Shown: positions 1 through 6,781 of the stretch, piece by piece | How the letters are laid out: each line of letters starts with the position of its first letter | Numbering within the stretch: position 1 is the first letter of the stretch | Source of the DNA: Desulfovibrio sp. UBA2564 | GTDB taxonomy: Bacteria; Desulfobacterota; Desulfovibrionia; Desulfovibrionales; Desulfovibrionaceae | Assembly (NCBI GenBank): GCA_002340305.1 | Contig: DDLU01000222.1 | Coordinates: 1-10,482 of the forward strand | Direction: 5' to 3' | Length of the DNA stretch: 10,482 nucleotides | Made by a program: the position numbers and the translations under genes | The notes under the pieces: model-generated | What the model was told of the DNA's origin: nothing | Databases searched by the model: none | Seen by the model: only the letters and a program-made list of their open reading frames with translations

Positions 1-36
1 CTTTTTCAAAAGGGTTCTCTGGCCGCCGGAGGCATC
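1..36 (-). terminator. Partial intrinsic terminator with GC-rich Desulfovibrio-type motif, cut by window edge
   Basis: Read on the minus strand, the stop codon of the 111-residue gene is followed at once by GATGCCTCCGGCGGCC and then AGAGAACC-CTTTT-GA-AAAAG. The last part is the start of a hairpin: CTTTT pairs with AAAAG around a two-base turn, and the sequence leaves the window at the point where the second arm should continue as GGTTCTCT. The GC-rich part is a 12-base near-palindrome with one mismatched pair. From memory, a GCCTCCGGCGGC element beside a long stem is common after operons in Desulfovibrio genomes; this is recollection, not a search. It would end the tetrapyrrole operon. The second arm and the T-tract cannot be seen here. 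Confidence 0.6.
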
Positions 37-372
37 TTAATAAGAAATTTCCAGATCGGCGATGAACTTATCAATATATTCCATCATGTGATTACGCTGT
101 TCGGAAGTAGCGTAGGCCACGCAGGAGCAACGAATCTTGTTGCGTGCTCGTACGAGAAGTTCAACCTTAATAGAAGTTTCTTCAACCTCAAGGGCCATGA
201 AAAACGGTCCGCATTCACCCATGTGTTCTTTCTGCTCGCCATTCAGGAGTTCTTCAGGAACGGGAAGGTAAAAAATACCTTCAATGGGTCCCTGAAATTC
301 AAGTTCAGCCAGAGCATCGGAAATTTTTTGAATATCTTGTTCGTATATGTCGTCCAGCAGATAGTTTCTCAT
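37..372 (-). CDS. Conserved-looking hypothetical protein downstream of hemA, 111 aa
   Basis: I do not recognise a named family. The protein is soluble and acidic overall, with no signal peptide or membrane segment. The N-terminal 25 residues look helical (LLDDIYEQDIQKISDAL). A central part alternates hydrophobic and charged residues (ALEVEETSIKVELLVRAR) like beta strands, and a helical end (NHMMEYIDKFIADLEI) follows. Two cysteines lie close together in the RCSCVAY segment. The start is supported by AAAGGA eight bases upstream, which overlaps the hemA stop codon, so translation is probably coupled to hemA. The gene is last in the operon and is followed directly by a terminator. A role linked to tetrapyrrole synthesis is only inferred from position; it could equally be a passenger gene. 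That it is a real gene is likely; its function is unknown. Confidence 0.8.
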   Translation of the reverse strand: MRNYLLDDIYEQDIQKISDALAELEFQGPIEGIFYLPVPEELLNGEQKEHMGECGPFFMALEVEETSIKVELLVRARNKIRCSCVAYATSEQRNHMMEYIDKFIADLEISY

Positions 373-380
373 TCCTGAAA

Positions 381-387
381 TCCTTTA
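381..387 (-). promoter_or_regulatory. Ribosome binding site overlapping the hemA stop codon
   Basis: On the minus strand the hemA stop TAA runs straight into AAGGA (TAAAGGA), with eight bases left before the ATG at 372. The overlap of stop codon and Shine-Dalgarno sequence points to coupled translation of hemA and the small downstream gene. Confidence 0.65.
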
Positions 388-1704
388 GTCCTCGAGGTTC
401 CGGTTCTTCTTCCTGCCGCAATGTGCATCCGCAGGAATGGTCTCATTATCCAAATTGAACATGCGTCGTGCAAGATCAACAAATTTATCAGCTTTCCCTT
501 CTTCCGCGGTACGACGCTTGAGGAAAGCCACAGGCTCATGCAAAAGCTTTTTACCTATAGACATAGCCATGGTTTCGAGAGCCTTGTGGGTTTTGGCATC
601 CACATCACCAAGACGTTTGAGGGTCTTGGCAAGCTCCTGCTGGGCCACGTGTTCACTGCGGTTGAAAAGGTCCACAATGGTCGGCTGCAAGTCGAGGGAA
701 TTGATCCAGTTGCCAAAGGAAAGGGTCTCGAATTCAACAATGGAATTAGCTTTGACCGCTTCGTCTTCACGCTGGGATTTGTTTTCTTCAACCACATCTT
801 TAAGGTCGTCGATGTCGTAAAGGTAGACGTTGTCCAGTCCGTTTACGTCCGGGTCGATATCACGGGGGACCGCAATATCAATGAAGAACATAGGACGGTA
901 TTTACGTTTTTTGATAACCTTCCTCATTTCTTTGGCTGAGATGACCGCGTGCGGCGCGCCTGTTGAACTGATAATTATATCAGTCTCAACAAGATGATCG
1001 TAAAGATTTTCAAATGCGACCGCTTTTCCGCCCATGCATTTAGCTAGATCTTCAGCGCGGGAGTAAGTTCGGTTTGCAATGGAAATCTGCTCAACACCGC
1101 TGTTCAGCAGGTGAGTAGCTGCCAGTTCCGCCATTTCCCCGGCTCCGATAAGCATAGCCCGTTGCCCTTCAAGCTCACCGAAAATCTTCTTCGCAAGTTC
1201 AACTGCGGCATAACTGATGGATACCGCGCTGGAAGCGATAGAAGTTTCGGTACGAACTCTTTTGGCAACAAAAAAGGATTTGTGCAGCATGCGGTTAATA
1301 ATGACCCTTGCTGCCCCGGCCTCAACCGCTTTACGGTACGAATCCTTGAGCTGTCCAAGAATCTGCGGTTCACCGACAATCATGGAATCAAGACTGCAGG
1401 CCACCCTGAAGAGGTGTTTTACCGCGTTCAGACCGTCATGACAGTAAGTGTTAGGTTCAAGTTCAGTAACAGAACCGCAGCACCTTTTGGCCCAGTATTC
1501 AAGAATATTGGTCTGGGTAATTTCCGGTGCACAGACAATCAGGATTTCAACCCTGTTGCAGGTAGACAAAGCCATTACTTCGCGTACGCCCAGTTCAAGC
1601 AATCCGGATTCGAATTCCTCTATATTAGTCAGGGCATAGCGCTCACGCACATCCACTCCGGCGGAGCGGTGGTTGAGGCCGATAAGGTAAATATTATGGT
1701 CCAT
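385..1704 (-). CDS. hemA: Glutamyl-tRNA reductase HemA
   Basis: This enzyme reduces glutamyl-tRNA(Glu) with NADPH to glutamate-1-semialdehyde, the first committed step of the C5 route to 5-aminolevulinate and all tetrapyrroles. Its 439 residues fit the usual family length. The N-terminal catalytic domain has GLNHRSA at 9-15 and LSTCNR at 46-51, with catalytic Cys49, and GEPQILGQ at 111-118. The NADPH-binding domain shows LIGAGEMAELA at 185-195, then IANRTYSRAEDLA and the ISSTGAPH and DIAVPRDIDP motifs. The C-terminal helical region is the dimerisation domain and ends in a short basic tail (GRKKNR). The start gives the standard N-terminus MDHNIYLIGLNHR and lies one base after the stop of the upstream membrane-protein gene (TGA-T-ATG), with no clear Shine-Dalgarno sequence. 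Translation therefore probably depends on ribosomes arriving from upstream. Desulfovibrio is known to make haem through siroheme, so HemA feeds siroheme, haem and cobalamin together. Confidence 0.97.
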   Translation of the reverse strand: MDHNIYLIGLNHRSAGVDVRERYALTNIEEFESGLLELGVREVMALSTCNRVEILIVCAPEITQTNILEYWAKRCCGSVTELEPNTYCHDGLNAVKHLFRVACSLDSMIVGEPQILGQLKDSYRKAVEAGAARVIINRMLHKSFFVAKRVRTETSIASSAVSISYAAVELAKKIFGELEGQRAMLIGAGEMAELAATHLLNSGVEQISIANRTYSRAEDLAKCMGGKAVAFENLYDHLVETDIIISSTGAPHAVISAKEMRKVIKKRKYRPMFFIDIAVPRDIDPDVNGLDNVYLYDIDDLKDVVEENKSQREDEAVKANSIVEFETLSFGNWINSLDLQPTIVDLFNRSEHVAQQELAKTLKRLGDVDAKTHKALETMAMSIGKKLLHEPVAFLKRRTAEEGKADKFVDLARRMFNLDNETIPADAHCGRKKNRNLED

Positions 1705-1705
1705 A

Positions 1706-2533
1706 TCAGACTTTAAAGCTATGGTGAGTGGGGACGAAAAAGTTGATTCCCCACAAGGAAAACATGGTGATAGCGAAAACGATAATCACCAGAATTGCCG
1801 GTTTCTTGCCTCTCCAGCCAACCATAATGCGTTGGTGAAAAAGGAAGGCAAACAGAAACCAGACCACTAAAGTAACTATTTCTTTCGGATCCCATGAGAA
1901 CATCTTTGAAAATGCTGCACGCGCCCAAAGAAAGCCGGAAGCAAGACTCAAGGTGTAAAGCGGGAATCCGATAATAATCGACCAATGGTTCACATTGTCG
2001 AATGTATTAAGCGAAGGCATTTCCTTTTCTATTCCAGTAAGGTTTGCCTTGGTTTTAATTTTGTTGTTCAGGTAAATGAAAGCAACCCCGGCTCCGGCAG
2101 CCATAGCCATAAGCGCGATGCTGACAAAAATTGTCCCGATATGCAGCCCGATGAATAAACCGGATAAATGGGCGGGAAGGGTAACCTTTAAACTCTGGGA
2201 TGCAAGGGAGACAAGGAAAAGCAGCAAGGCCAGAGGCGATGCTGTAAGCGCAAAAAAAGTGCTGCGCAGTTTCCACCACAGCCCGAAATAAACGAGGATA
2301 AAACTCCAGCCAAGCAGGCTGAAATAAAAATAACCACCGCTTAAAACTGTTCCTCTGTACATAGTTACCGCAAGCAACAGGTCAAGGGTATGCAACGCAA
2401 ATCCGCAGACAGCGACAAGATTACCCAGTTTTCCCAAGCTTTTGTTATTCTTGAGGCTTCCGATGAAAAAACAAACAGTGCCCGCAAGATAAAGGGCAAT
2501 AATCACGTACTGGAATAATTCAAATAAGGTCAT
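1706..2533 (-). CDS. ccsA: CcsA/HemX-family cytochrome c assembly membrane protein
   Basis: This is a polytopic inner-membrane protein of 275 residues with about eight hydrophobic segments (near 5-26, 35-57, 68-86, 91-111, 125-155, 185-204, 217-235, 246-266). The family signature is in the last third: SWDPKE at 213-218, FHQR with His233, VGWRGKKPA at 238-246 and GINFFVPTHHS near the end. His48, His131, His233 and His270/271 are candidate haem ligands. CcsA/ResC proteins work in system II cytochrome c maturation, carrying haem to the outside for attachment to apocytochromes. The shorter HemX members, usually beside hemA as here, have been linked to control of HemA level. The usual WWD motif is only partly present (one Trp before DPKE), which leans towards HemX. 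I chose ATG at 2533 because GGAG lies seven bases upstream; a TTG one codon earlier is poorly spaced. The gene overlaps the end of sirC by 14 bases and abuts hemA. Confidence 0.88.
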   Translation of the reverse strand: MTLFELFQYVIIALYLAGTVCFFIGSLKNNKSLGKLGNLVAVCGFALHTLDLLLAVTMYRGTVLSGGYFYFSLLGWSFILVYFGLWWKLRSTFFALTASPLALLLFLVSLASQSLKVTLPAHLSGLFIGLHIGTIFVSIALMAMAAGAGVAFIYLNNKIKTKANLTGIEKEMPSLNTFDNVNHWSIIIGFPLYTLSLASGFLWARAAFSKMFSWDPKEIVTLVVWFLFAFLFHQRIMVGWRGKKPAILVIIVFAITMFSLWGINFFVPTHHSFKV

Positions 2534-3197
2534 CAATTAACTCCGGTATACGGGGAACAAGTTCATGGGGTAGAGTCCGGGCCAATATTTCCTTTACCCG
2601 GTCCACATTTCCAGCTTCCAGTTCATTTAAAATCGGAGACGCAACAAGCTGCCTGAACAAAGCGGTGTTGTGGCTTGTTTCCTTGCCGAGGTCAAGGACC
2701 TGCGGCCTGATTCTTCCCATTAAAGTGATGAATGCGGCATAATGCGGACCAAAAATATCCTGTAATTCACGGCGGATTTTCTTGGTAAATGCTGGGGTAC
2801 AGCCCCCGGAAGACACTGCCAGAGTTAAATCCCCCTGCCTGATCACAGAGGGAACAATAAAGTTGCTTCCTTCAGGAAAGTCAGCGATATTGCAGAGAAT
2901 ATTTTTTTCAGCGCAAAGATCAGTTATTCGGCGATTAAGTTCTGTATTGTTGGTGCAGGCAAAGGCGATGAAAACATCATCCAAGTCTGAATCCTTGAAA
3001 GGACGCTGCTCAAAGATCACCCGTTGATCACGGCTGATTTCAAGCATCTCATCCCCCGGATCTGCTGTGTCGAGCACAGTTATCTGTGCGGGACCGCACT
3101 CAAGGATCGACTTGAGTTTGCGCAGCCCTACAGACCCGGCTCCGACCAGCAGGCATTTGCGGTTTTTCACTTTGAGAAAAATAGGGTAGTAAGTCAT
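2520..3197 (-). CDS. sirC: Precorrin-2 dehydrogenase (SirC/Met8, CysG N-terminal type)
   Basis: The enzyme oxidises precorrin-2 to sirohydrochlorin with NAD+; some family members also insert Fe2+ to form siroheme. The 225 residues match a stand-alone SirC/Met8-type protein, without the methyltransferase half of CysG. The Rossmann nucleotide site is LLVGAGSVGLRK at 16-27. NIADFP at 103-108 carries Asp106, aligning with the Asp used by Met8/CysG in catalysis, and FIVPSV and AVSSGGCTPA (127-136) are further family motifs. The helical C-terminal domain is typical for dimerisation. From memory, the D. vulgaris homologue is a dehydrogenase without chelatase activity, so a separate CbiK-type chelatase may finish the job. 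I chose ATG at 3197 because AGGAGT lies just upstream and the family N-terminus (YYPIFLKVKNRKCLLVGAG) begins there; a TTG 45 bases earlier has no binding site. It is the first gene of the operon. Confidence 0.93.
   Translation of the reverse strand: MTYYPIFLKVKNRKCLLVGAGSVGLRKLKSILECGPAQITVLDTADPGDEMLEISRDQRVIFEQRPFKDSDLDDVFIAFACTNNTELNRRITDLCAEKNILCNIADFPEGSNFIVPSVIRQGDLTLAVSSGGCTPAFTKKIRRELQDIFGPHYAAFITLMGRIRPQVLDLGKETSHNTALFRQLVASPILNELEAGNVDRVKEILARTLPHELVPRIPELIDDLI
2541..2546 (-). promoter_or_regulatory. Ribosome binding site fixing the CcsA/HemX start
   Basis: CCGGAG on the minus strand places GGAG seven bases before ATG at 2533 and only four before the in-frame TTG at 2536. The spacing favours the ATG. 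The site lies inside the end of sirC, so the two genes are probably translationally coupled. Confidence 0.6.
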
Positions 3198-3200
3198 AGA

Positions 3201-3206
3201 ACTCCT
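3201..3206 (-). promoter_or_regulatory. Ribosome binding site fixing the sirC start
   Basis: AGGAGT on the minus strand sits three to four bases before ATG at 3197. It is the only strong Shine-Dalgarno match in this leader and rules out the longer TTG-started reading at 3242. Confidence 0.65.
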
Positions 3207-3235
3207 GCATATCAAATGTGTAGGGACATTGTAAA

Positions 3236-3264
3236 ATGACAAAGTGCTGATAAAAATATATAAT
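3236..3264 (+). promoter_or_regulatory. Predicted sigma70-type promoter for the GT9-led plus-strand genes
   Basis: ATGACA (five of six to TTGACA) at 3236-3241 is followed by a 17-base spacer and a perfect TATAAT at 3259-3264. A transcript would start near 3271, leaving a leader of about 30 bases before ATG at 3303. The leader contains AAGGA at 3285-3289, rather far from the start codon. It was predicted by eye from consensus only. Confidence 0.6.
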
Positions 3265-3286
3265 TTAAAAAATAAAAGCTTTGCAA
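3258..3286 (-). promoter_or_regulatory. Predicted sigma70-type promoter for the tetrapyrrole operon
   Basis: On the minus strand TTGCAA (3281-3286) is followed by a 17-base spacer and TTATAT (3258-3263) as -10. A transcript would start near 3251 with a leader of about 55 bases before sirC. Its -10 occupies the same AT-rich bases as the -10 of the opposing promoter. The match is weaker than that of the plus-strand promoter. Confidence 0.45.
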
Positions 3287-3302
3287 GGATAGAGATATTT
3301 CA

Positions 3303-4523
3303 ATGAAACGGGCTTTGGTTATACAATTGACAAGGTTTGGCGATCTGGTCCAGACCAAGCGTCTCGTGCTTACACTGCAACAGCGTGGATTTAAAGTTCA
3401 TATTTGCATCGACAGCTCTCTTGAAGGATTAGCCCGGATTATCTATCCGGCCTGTGAAATCCATCCTCTGATTGCCCACGGAAGCGGGATAGAAGGGCAG
3501 GGTAAGGACACGGTACTTCCGGTTAACTATAAAATTTTCAAACAACTATCCGAAATTGATTTCAATGAAATATATAATCTAAACTTTTCAGCCATGAACT
3601 ATGCCCTTTCATCCATGTTTGATCCCCAAAAGGTCAAGGGACACAAACGGATTAACGGGCAGGTTATGAAAGAGTCGTGGTTTGAACTTGGATTCCGTCT
3701 GGCTACCGAACGCCGTAACAATATCAATCTTGTAGATTATTGGGCAGCCTTAAGCCCGGACATGATTCCGGCTGATCAAGTGAATCCTGTCGCCAGCTCC
3801 GGTGGCAAGGGAATCGGAGTTGTGCTTGCTGGACGCGAAAGCAGACGTTCCCTGCCTTATGATGTGCTTGCGCCACTGGTAATGTCTGTGCGTTCAACTA
3901 TAAAGAATAAAAATATTTTTCTGCTGGGCAGCAAAGCTGAACGGGATGCCGGACGCAAACTGATGTCCAAATTTCCGGCTTCGGTTGCTGACTCCACAGT
4001 TAACCTTGCCGGTGAGACAGATTGGAAAGGACTGGTTGAAGCCGTTACTGGACTGGATTTAGTTATCACACCGGATACCGGAACCATGCATCTGGCTGCT
4101 CATCTGGGAGTACCCGTTTTGGGATTTTTTCTCTCTTCAGCATGGTGCACCGAAACAGGACCATACGGTGAAGGGCATACAATTCTACAGTCTGATATCG
4201 ATTGTGCGCCGTGCATGGAGGCCGCTCCGTGCTACTATGATCTGAAATGTCTTGCTCCCTTCAAGGATTCGGCAACAGCGCGCTATCTTGCCACTCGTAA
4301 GCCGGAACATTTGCCTAAAGGGATTTCAATTTTTGAATCCGGTTGCGATTTTCTGGGAACCCAGTTCATTCATAAAGCCGGAAATGATCCGAGCGGTGAA
4401 CGCAGACAGAGATTGCGGAAATTCATCGGCTGCCATCTAGGCCTTATTGATATTGGCGAACACGGACCATTTCCCAATCTGGCAGAGAAGTTTTACAAAG
4501 ATAAAGACTGGATAACAGCTTAA
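3303..4523 (+). CDS. Glycosyltransferase family 9 (heptosyltransferase-like) protein
   Basis: GT9 enzymes such as WaaC and WaaF transfer ADP-heptose onto lipopolysaccharide core, and relatives act in other surface glycans or protein glycosylation. The 406 residues form a GT-B fold. The N-terminus ALVIQLTRFGDLVQTKRL is the classic GT9 opening. The second Rossmann half starts near GIGVVLAGRESRR (170-182), followed by IFLLGSKAERD, and the donor-site motif TPDTGTMHLAAHLGVPVLGFF is at 256-276. Four cysteines (301, 304, 310, 316) follow in the CxPC...C...C arrangement often seen in this family. About 70 residues after 335 extend beyond the core and match nothing I recognise. There is no membrane segment, so it should act at the cytoplasmic face. 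The acceptor and sugar cannot be read from the sequence. A good predicted promoter lies upstream, and the next glycosyltransferase starts 17 bases after the stop. Confidence 0.88.
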   Translation: MKRALVIQLTRFGDLVQTKRLVLTLQQRGFKVHICIDSSLEGLARIIYPACEIHPLIAHGSGIEGQGKDTVLPVNYKIFKQLSEIDFNEIYNLNFSAMNYALSSMFDPQKVKGHKRINGQVMKESWFELGFRLATERRNNINLVDYWAALSPDMIPADQVNPVASSGGKGIGVVLAGRESRRSLPYDVLAPLVMSVRSTIKNKNIFLLGSKAERDAGRKLMSKFPASVADSTVNLAGETDWKGLVEAVTGLDLVITPDTGTMHLAAHLGVPVLGFFLSSAWCTETGPYGEGHTILQSDIDCAPCMEAAPCYYDLKCLAPFKDSATARYLATRKPEHLPKGISIFESGCDFLGTQFIHKAGNDPSGERRQRLRKFIGCHLGLIDIGEHGPFPNLAEKFYKDKDWITA

Positions 4524-4539
4524 ATATAAAGGTAATATC

Positions 4540-5814
4540 ATGGATAAGAACAAGGTGCTGAGAATTCTGGTTGTACTTCCGCTTTACGGCGGTTCATTAC
4601 CTGTAGGGCGTTTCTGTATATCTGCATTGGAAAAGATGGGGCATTTGGTTGAAACTTTTGAGGCTCCGGACTTTTACAGTGCTTACAACGCCATTGACGA
4701 TCTTAAAGTTACCTCGGACAGACACCAATATTTACGCAACAGCTATTTAAATATACTTTCGCAGGCTGTACTGGCTAAAGTTGAGACCTTCGAGCCGGAC
4801 ATGGTTTTAGCCATGGCGCAGGCCCCGTTGACCCATCAGGCCCTAAAAAGACTGCGTAAGGACAACGTTAAGACTGCTATGTGGTTTGTGGAAGACTTCC
4901 GTCTTTTTACCTACTGGCAATCTTTTGCACCGTTCTATGATGTTTTCGCTGTTATCCAAAAAGAACCTTTTTTTGGTGAATTAAAGCAAATCGGCGTAAA
5001 TAACGCCCTCTATCTGCCATTAGCGGCTCATCCTGATTTCCATAAACCGGGAGAACTTAGCCCTGTAGATATCCGTAAATATGGTGGTGACGTTTCTTTT
5101 ATGGGAGCAGGATACCCCAACAGACGCTTGGCATTTCGCAAATTAATTCACCATGGCCTTAAAATTTGGGGCACAGAATGGGATGGCGATCATGTGCTTG
5201 AGCCATATGTCCAGCTTGGTGGAAAGCGTGTTTCTTCTGAAGAGTGCGTTAAAATTTTCAATAGCACCAAGATAAATTTAAACCTGCATTCTTCTATCAA
5301 CGCAGACGAACTGGTCAGCGGAGGAGACTTTATCAATCCCCGTACGTTCGAGCTCGCAGCCTGTGGAGCATTTCAACTTGTGGATAAGCGCACGCTTATG
5401 CCTGAAGCATTTGAGGATGGCGAACTTGCCCACTTTGAAAGCCTTGAGGATCTTGACGAGAAGATCGGATATTTCCTTGCTCATCCTGAGGAGAGAGATC
5501 AGTACGTAGAACGGGCCCGGGCCAGAGTGTTAAAAGATCATACCTATGAACTCCGAATGCAAACTCTAATTGATTTCACTATTGAAAGATTTAACGATTG
5601 GCCTTCTAAAAGAAATATTAATGCCTTGTTCGACAATAACTTCCCAGAAGAATTGAAAAATGATATAGTAGAGTTAATAGAAAAATTGGGATTGCCATCA
5701 AATGTTACTTTTAATGATTTAGTAAGTGCGGTTCGATCCCAACAGGGACAGTTGAGTCCATTAGATACAGCTGTTCTTTTTCTGGATGAGTGGAAGAGGA
5801 TATACAATAGATAA
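4540..5814 (+). CDS. CgeB-like glycosyltransferase (DUF3880/Glyco_trans_1_2 type)
   Basis: This 424-residue protein resembles CgeB-type glycosyltransferases, a GT-B group named after a Bacillus spore-surface gene and common in surface or flagellar glycosylation clusters. The N-terminal half carries LPLYGGSLPVGRF, a Rossmann-like segment ending in EPDMVLAMAQAP, and TAMWFVEDFR (112-121) typical of the DUF3880 part. The C-terminal half has DVSFMGAGYPNRR (184-196), KIWGTEW, KINLNLHSS (244-252), and NPRTFELAACGAFQLVDKR (266-284), the conserved donor-binding region. The core ends near 350; the last 75 residues (DWPSKRNINALF...FLDEWKRIYNR) form a mostly helical extension. Base composition falls from about 50% to 30% G+C at roughly residue 343, so this tail is unlike the rest of the gene. 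AAAGG lies seven to eight bases before the ATG. Pairing with the GT9 gene suggests one glycan or glycoprotein target; which one is unknown. Confidence 0.85.
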   Translation: MDKNKVLRILVVLPLYGGSLPVGRFCISALEKMGHLVETFEAPDFYSAYNAIDDLKVTSDRHQYLRNSYLNILSQAVLAKVETFEPDMVLAMAQAPLTHQALKRLRKDNVKTAMWFVEDFRLFTYWQSFAPFYDVFAVIQKEPFFGELKQIGVNNALYLPLAAHPDFHKPGELSPVDIRKYGGDVSFMGAGYPNRRLAFRKLIHHGLKIWGTEWDGDHVLEPYVQLGGKRVSSEECVKIFNSTKINLNLHSSINADELVSGGDFINPRTFELAACGAFQLVDKRTLMPEAFEDGELAHFESLEDLDEKIGYFLAHPEERDQYVERARARVLKDHTYELRMQTLIDFTIERFNDWPSKRNINALFDNNFPEELKNDIVELIEKLGLPSNVTFNDLVSAVRSQQGQLSPLDTAVLFLDEWKRIYNR

Positions 5815-5872
5815 TCACAGTAGATTTATATTGAATCTGTTGCTTAACAAGTAGAGATTGCGGGTTTGGTAT

Positions 5873-6751
5873 ATGAGCAAGTTGTTTTCTGGAAAAGGAT
5901 TCAGCGGTAATATAAAAATTACCCAAAATGAATTTTTGAAGCTTAGAGATATTATCTATGACCTGTCGGGGATCTATTTACAAGACAATAGAAGATTTCT
6001 TGTTGAGAACAGATTCGCTCCACGCCTTTCAGAATTAGAATTCAAAAATTATTCAGACTACATCGATTATCTTCAAAAACACCCCAAAGGTAAGACTGAA
6101 GAACTCGGAATGCTTACTGAGCTTATAACAACTAATGAGACAAGTTTTTTCAGAGATAACCCACAACTCAAAATCTTCCGCAATTACACCCTCAAAAAGT
6201 TAATTGATGAAGGAAACAACAGCGGACGTAAAGAAATTAAAATCTGGTCTGCAGGATGTTCTTCAGGTGAAGAGCCGTACACTCTCGCAATCATTTTGCA
6301 TGAGGCCTTAAAGGATGACATTCAAAAGTGGAGAATCAAAATAACTGCCAATGACATTTCAACAAATGTTTTAAAGATGGCAGAGAAAGGTGTATACACA
6401 AAATACGCCCTTCGCACGACTCCAGACTATATTATACCTAAATATTTCACAGAAAAGGACAATGATATTTACCAGATTAATCCTGAAGTTAAACGTCTTA
6501 TTTCGTTTGGTAAAATCAATCTCAACCAGGATTTTTCTGTTAAAAAAGTTGCCCCGTCACACATTATTTTCTGTCGTAATGTGATTATTTATTTTGATAA
6601 GCAGATGAAACAAAAAGTTCTTGGTGCTTTTCATAATAATTTGCTTGATAACGGGCACTTATATGTGGGACACTCAGAGTCACTGCATGCGATAACAGAC
6701 AAATTTAAACCTAGGCAGCACGCTGGGACTATAACCTATCATAAAATCTAA
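5873..6751 (+). CDS. cheR: CheR-type chemoreceptor glutamate methyltransferase
   Basis: CheR transfers a methyl group from S-adenosylmethionine to glutamates on methyl-accepting chemotaxis proteins for adaptation. The 292-residue product has the usual layout: an N-terminal helical domain (about 12-85), the TNETSFFRD motif at 87-95, the SAM-binding loop SAGCSSGEEPYTLA at 126-139, a central ANDIS segment at 159-163, and FCRNVIIYFD at 233-242 and GHSES at 266-270. All key motifs are intact. I chose ATG at 5873; an in-frame TTG at 5858 is possible but adds only five residues and its AGAG is too close. The Shine-Dalgarno sequence before the ATG is weak. The gene is AT-rich (sampled lines 27-47%, mean near 35% G+C) against 47-55% in the next gene. 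No receptor, CheA, CheW or CheB is in view, so it may serve a remote array or a dedicated receptor. Confidence 0.93.
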   Translation: MSKLFSGKGFSGNIKITQNEFLKLRDIIYDLSGIYLQDNRRFLVENRFAPRLSELEFKNYSDYIDYLQKHPKGKTEELGMLTELITTNETSFFRDNPQLKIFRNYTLKKLIDEGNNSGRKEIKIWSAGCSSGEEPYTLAIILHEALKDDIQKWRIKITANDISTNVLKMAEKGVYTKYALRTTPDYIIPKYFTEKDNDIYQINPEVKRLISFGKINLNQDFSVKKVAPSHIIFCRNVIIYFDKQMKQKVLGAFHNNLLDNGHLYVGHSESLHAITDKFKPRQHAGTITYHKI

Positions 6752-6781
6752 TTATGCCATTCAACAATTGCGAGGTGCGGT

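Noticed and set aside
421..1716. Long open frames on the plus strand opposite hemA (172 and 201 codons)
   Set aside because: They are antisense to a well-conserved hemA with all family motifs, have no recognisable protein features or good ribosome binding sites, and are best explained as shadows.
3198..3242. Longer sirC reading from a TTG at 3242
   Set aside because: It has no Shine-Dalgarno sequence, and the extra 15 residues precede the standard family N-terminus. The ATG at 3197 has AGGAGT directly upstream.
4203..4251. Four-cysteine group in the GT9 protein as a possible metal site
   Set aside because: A CxPC...C...C arrangement at this place is usual in GT9 heptosyltransferase relatives, so it is not a special feature.
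5858..5872. Longer cheR reading from a TTG at 5858
   Set aside because: Possible, but the AGAG before it is too close and the extra residues match no CheR feature. The ATG at 5873 was preferred, though its own binding site is weak.
5815..5872. Hairpin (ACAGTAGATT ... AATCTGTT) or an internal promoter before cheR
   Set aside because: The stem is imperfect and has no T-tract, so it is not a convincing terminator. TATATT at 5827-5832 has no acceptable -35 at normal spacing.
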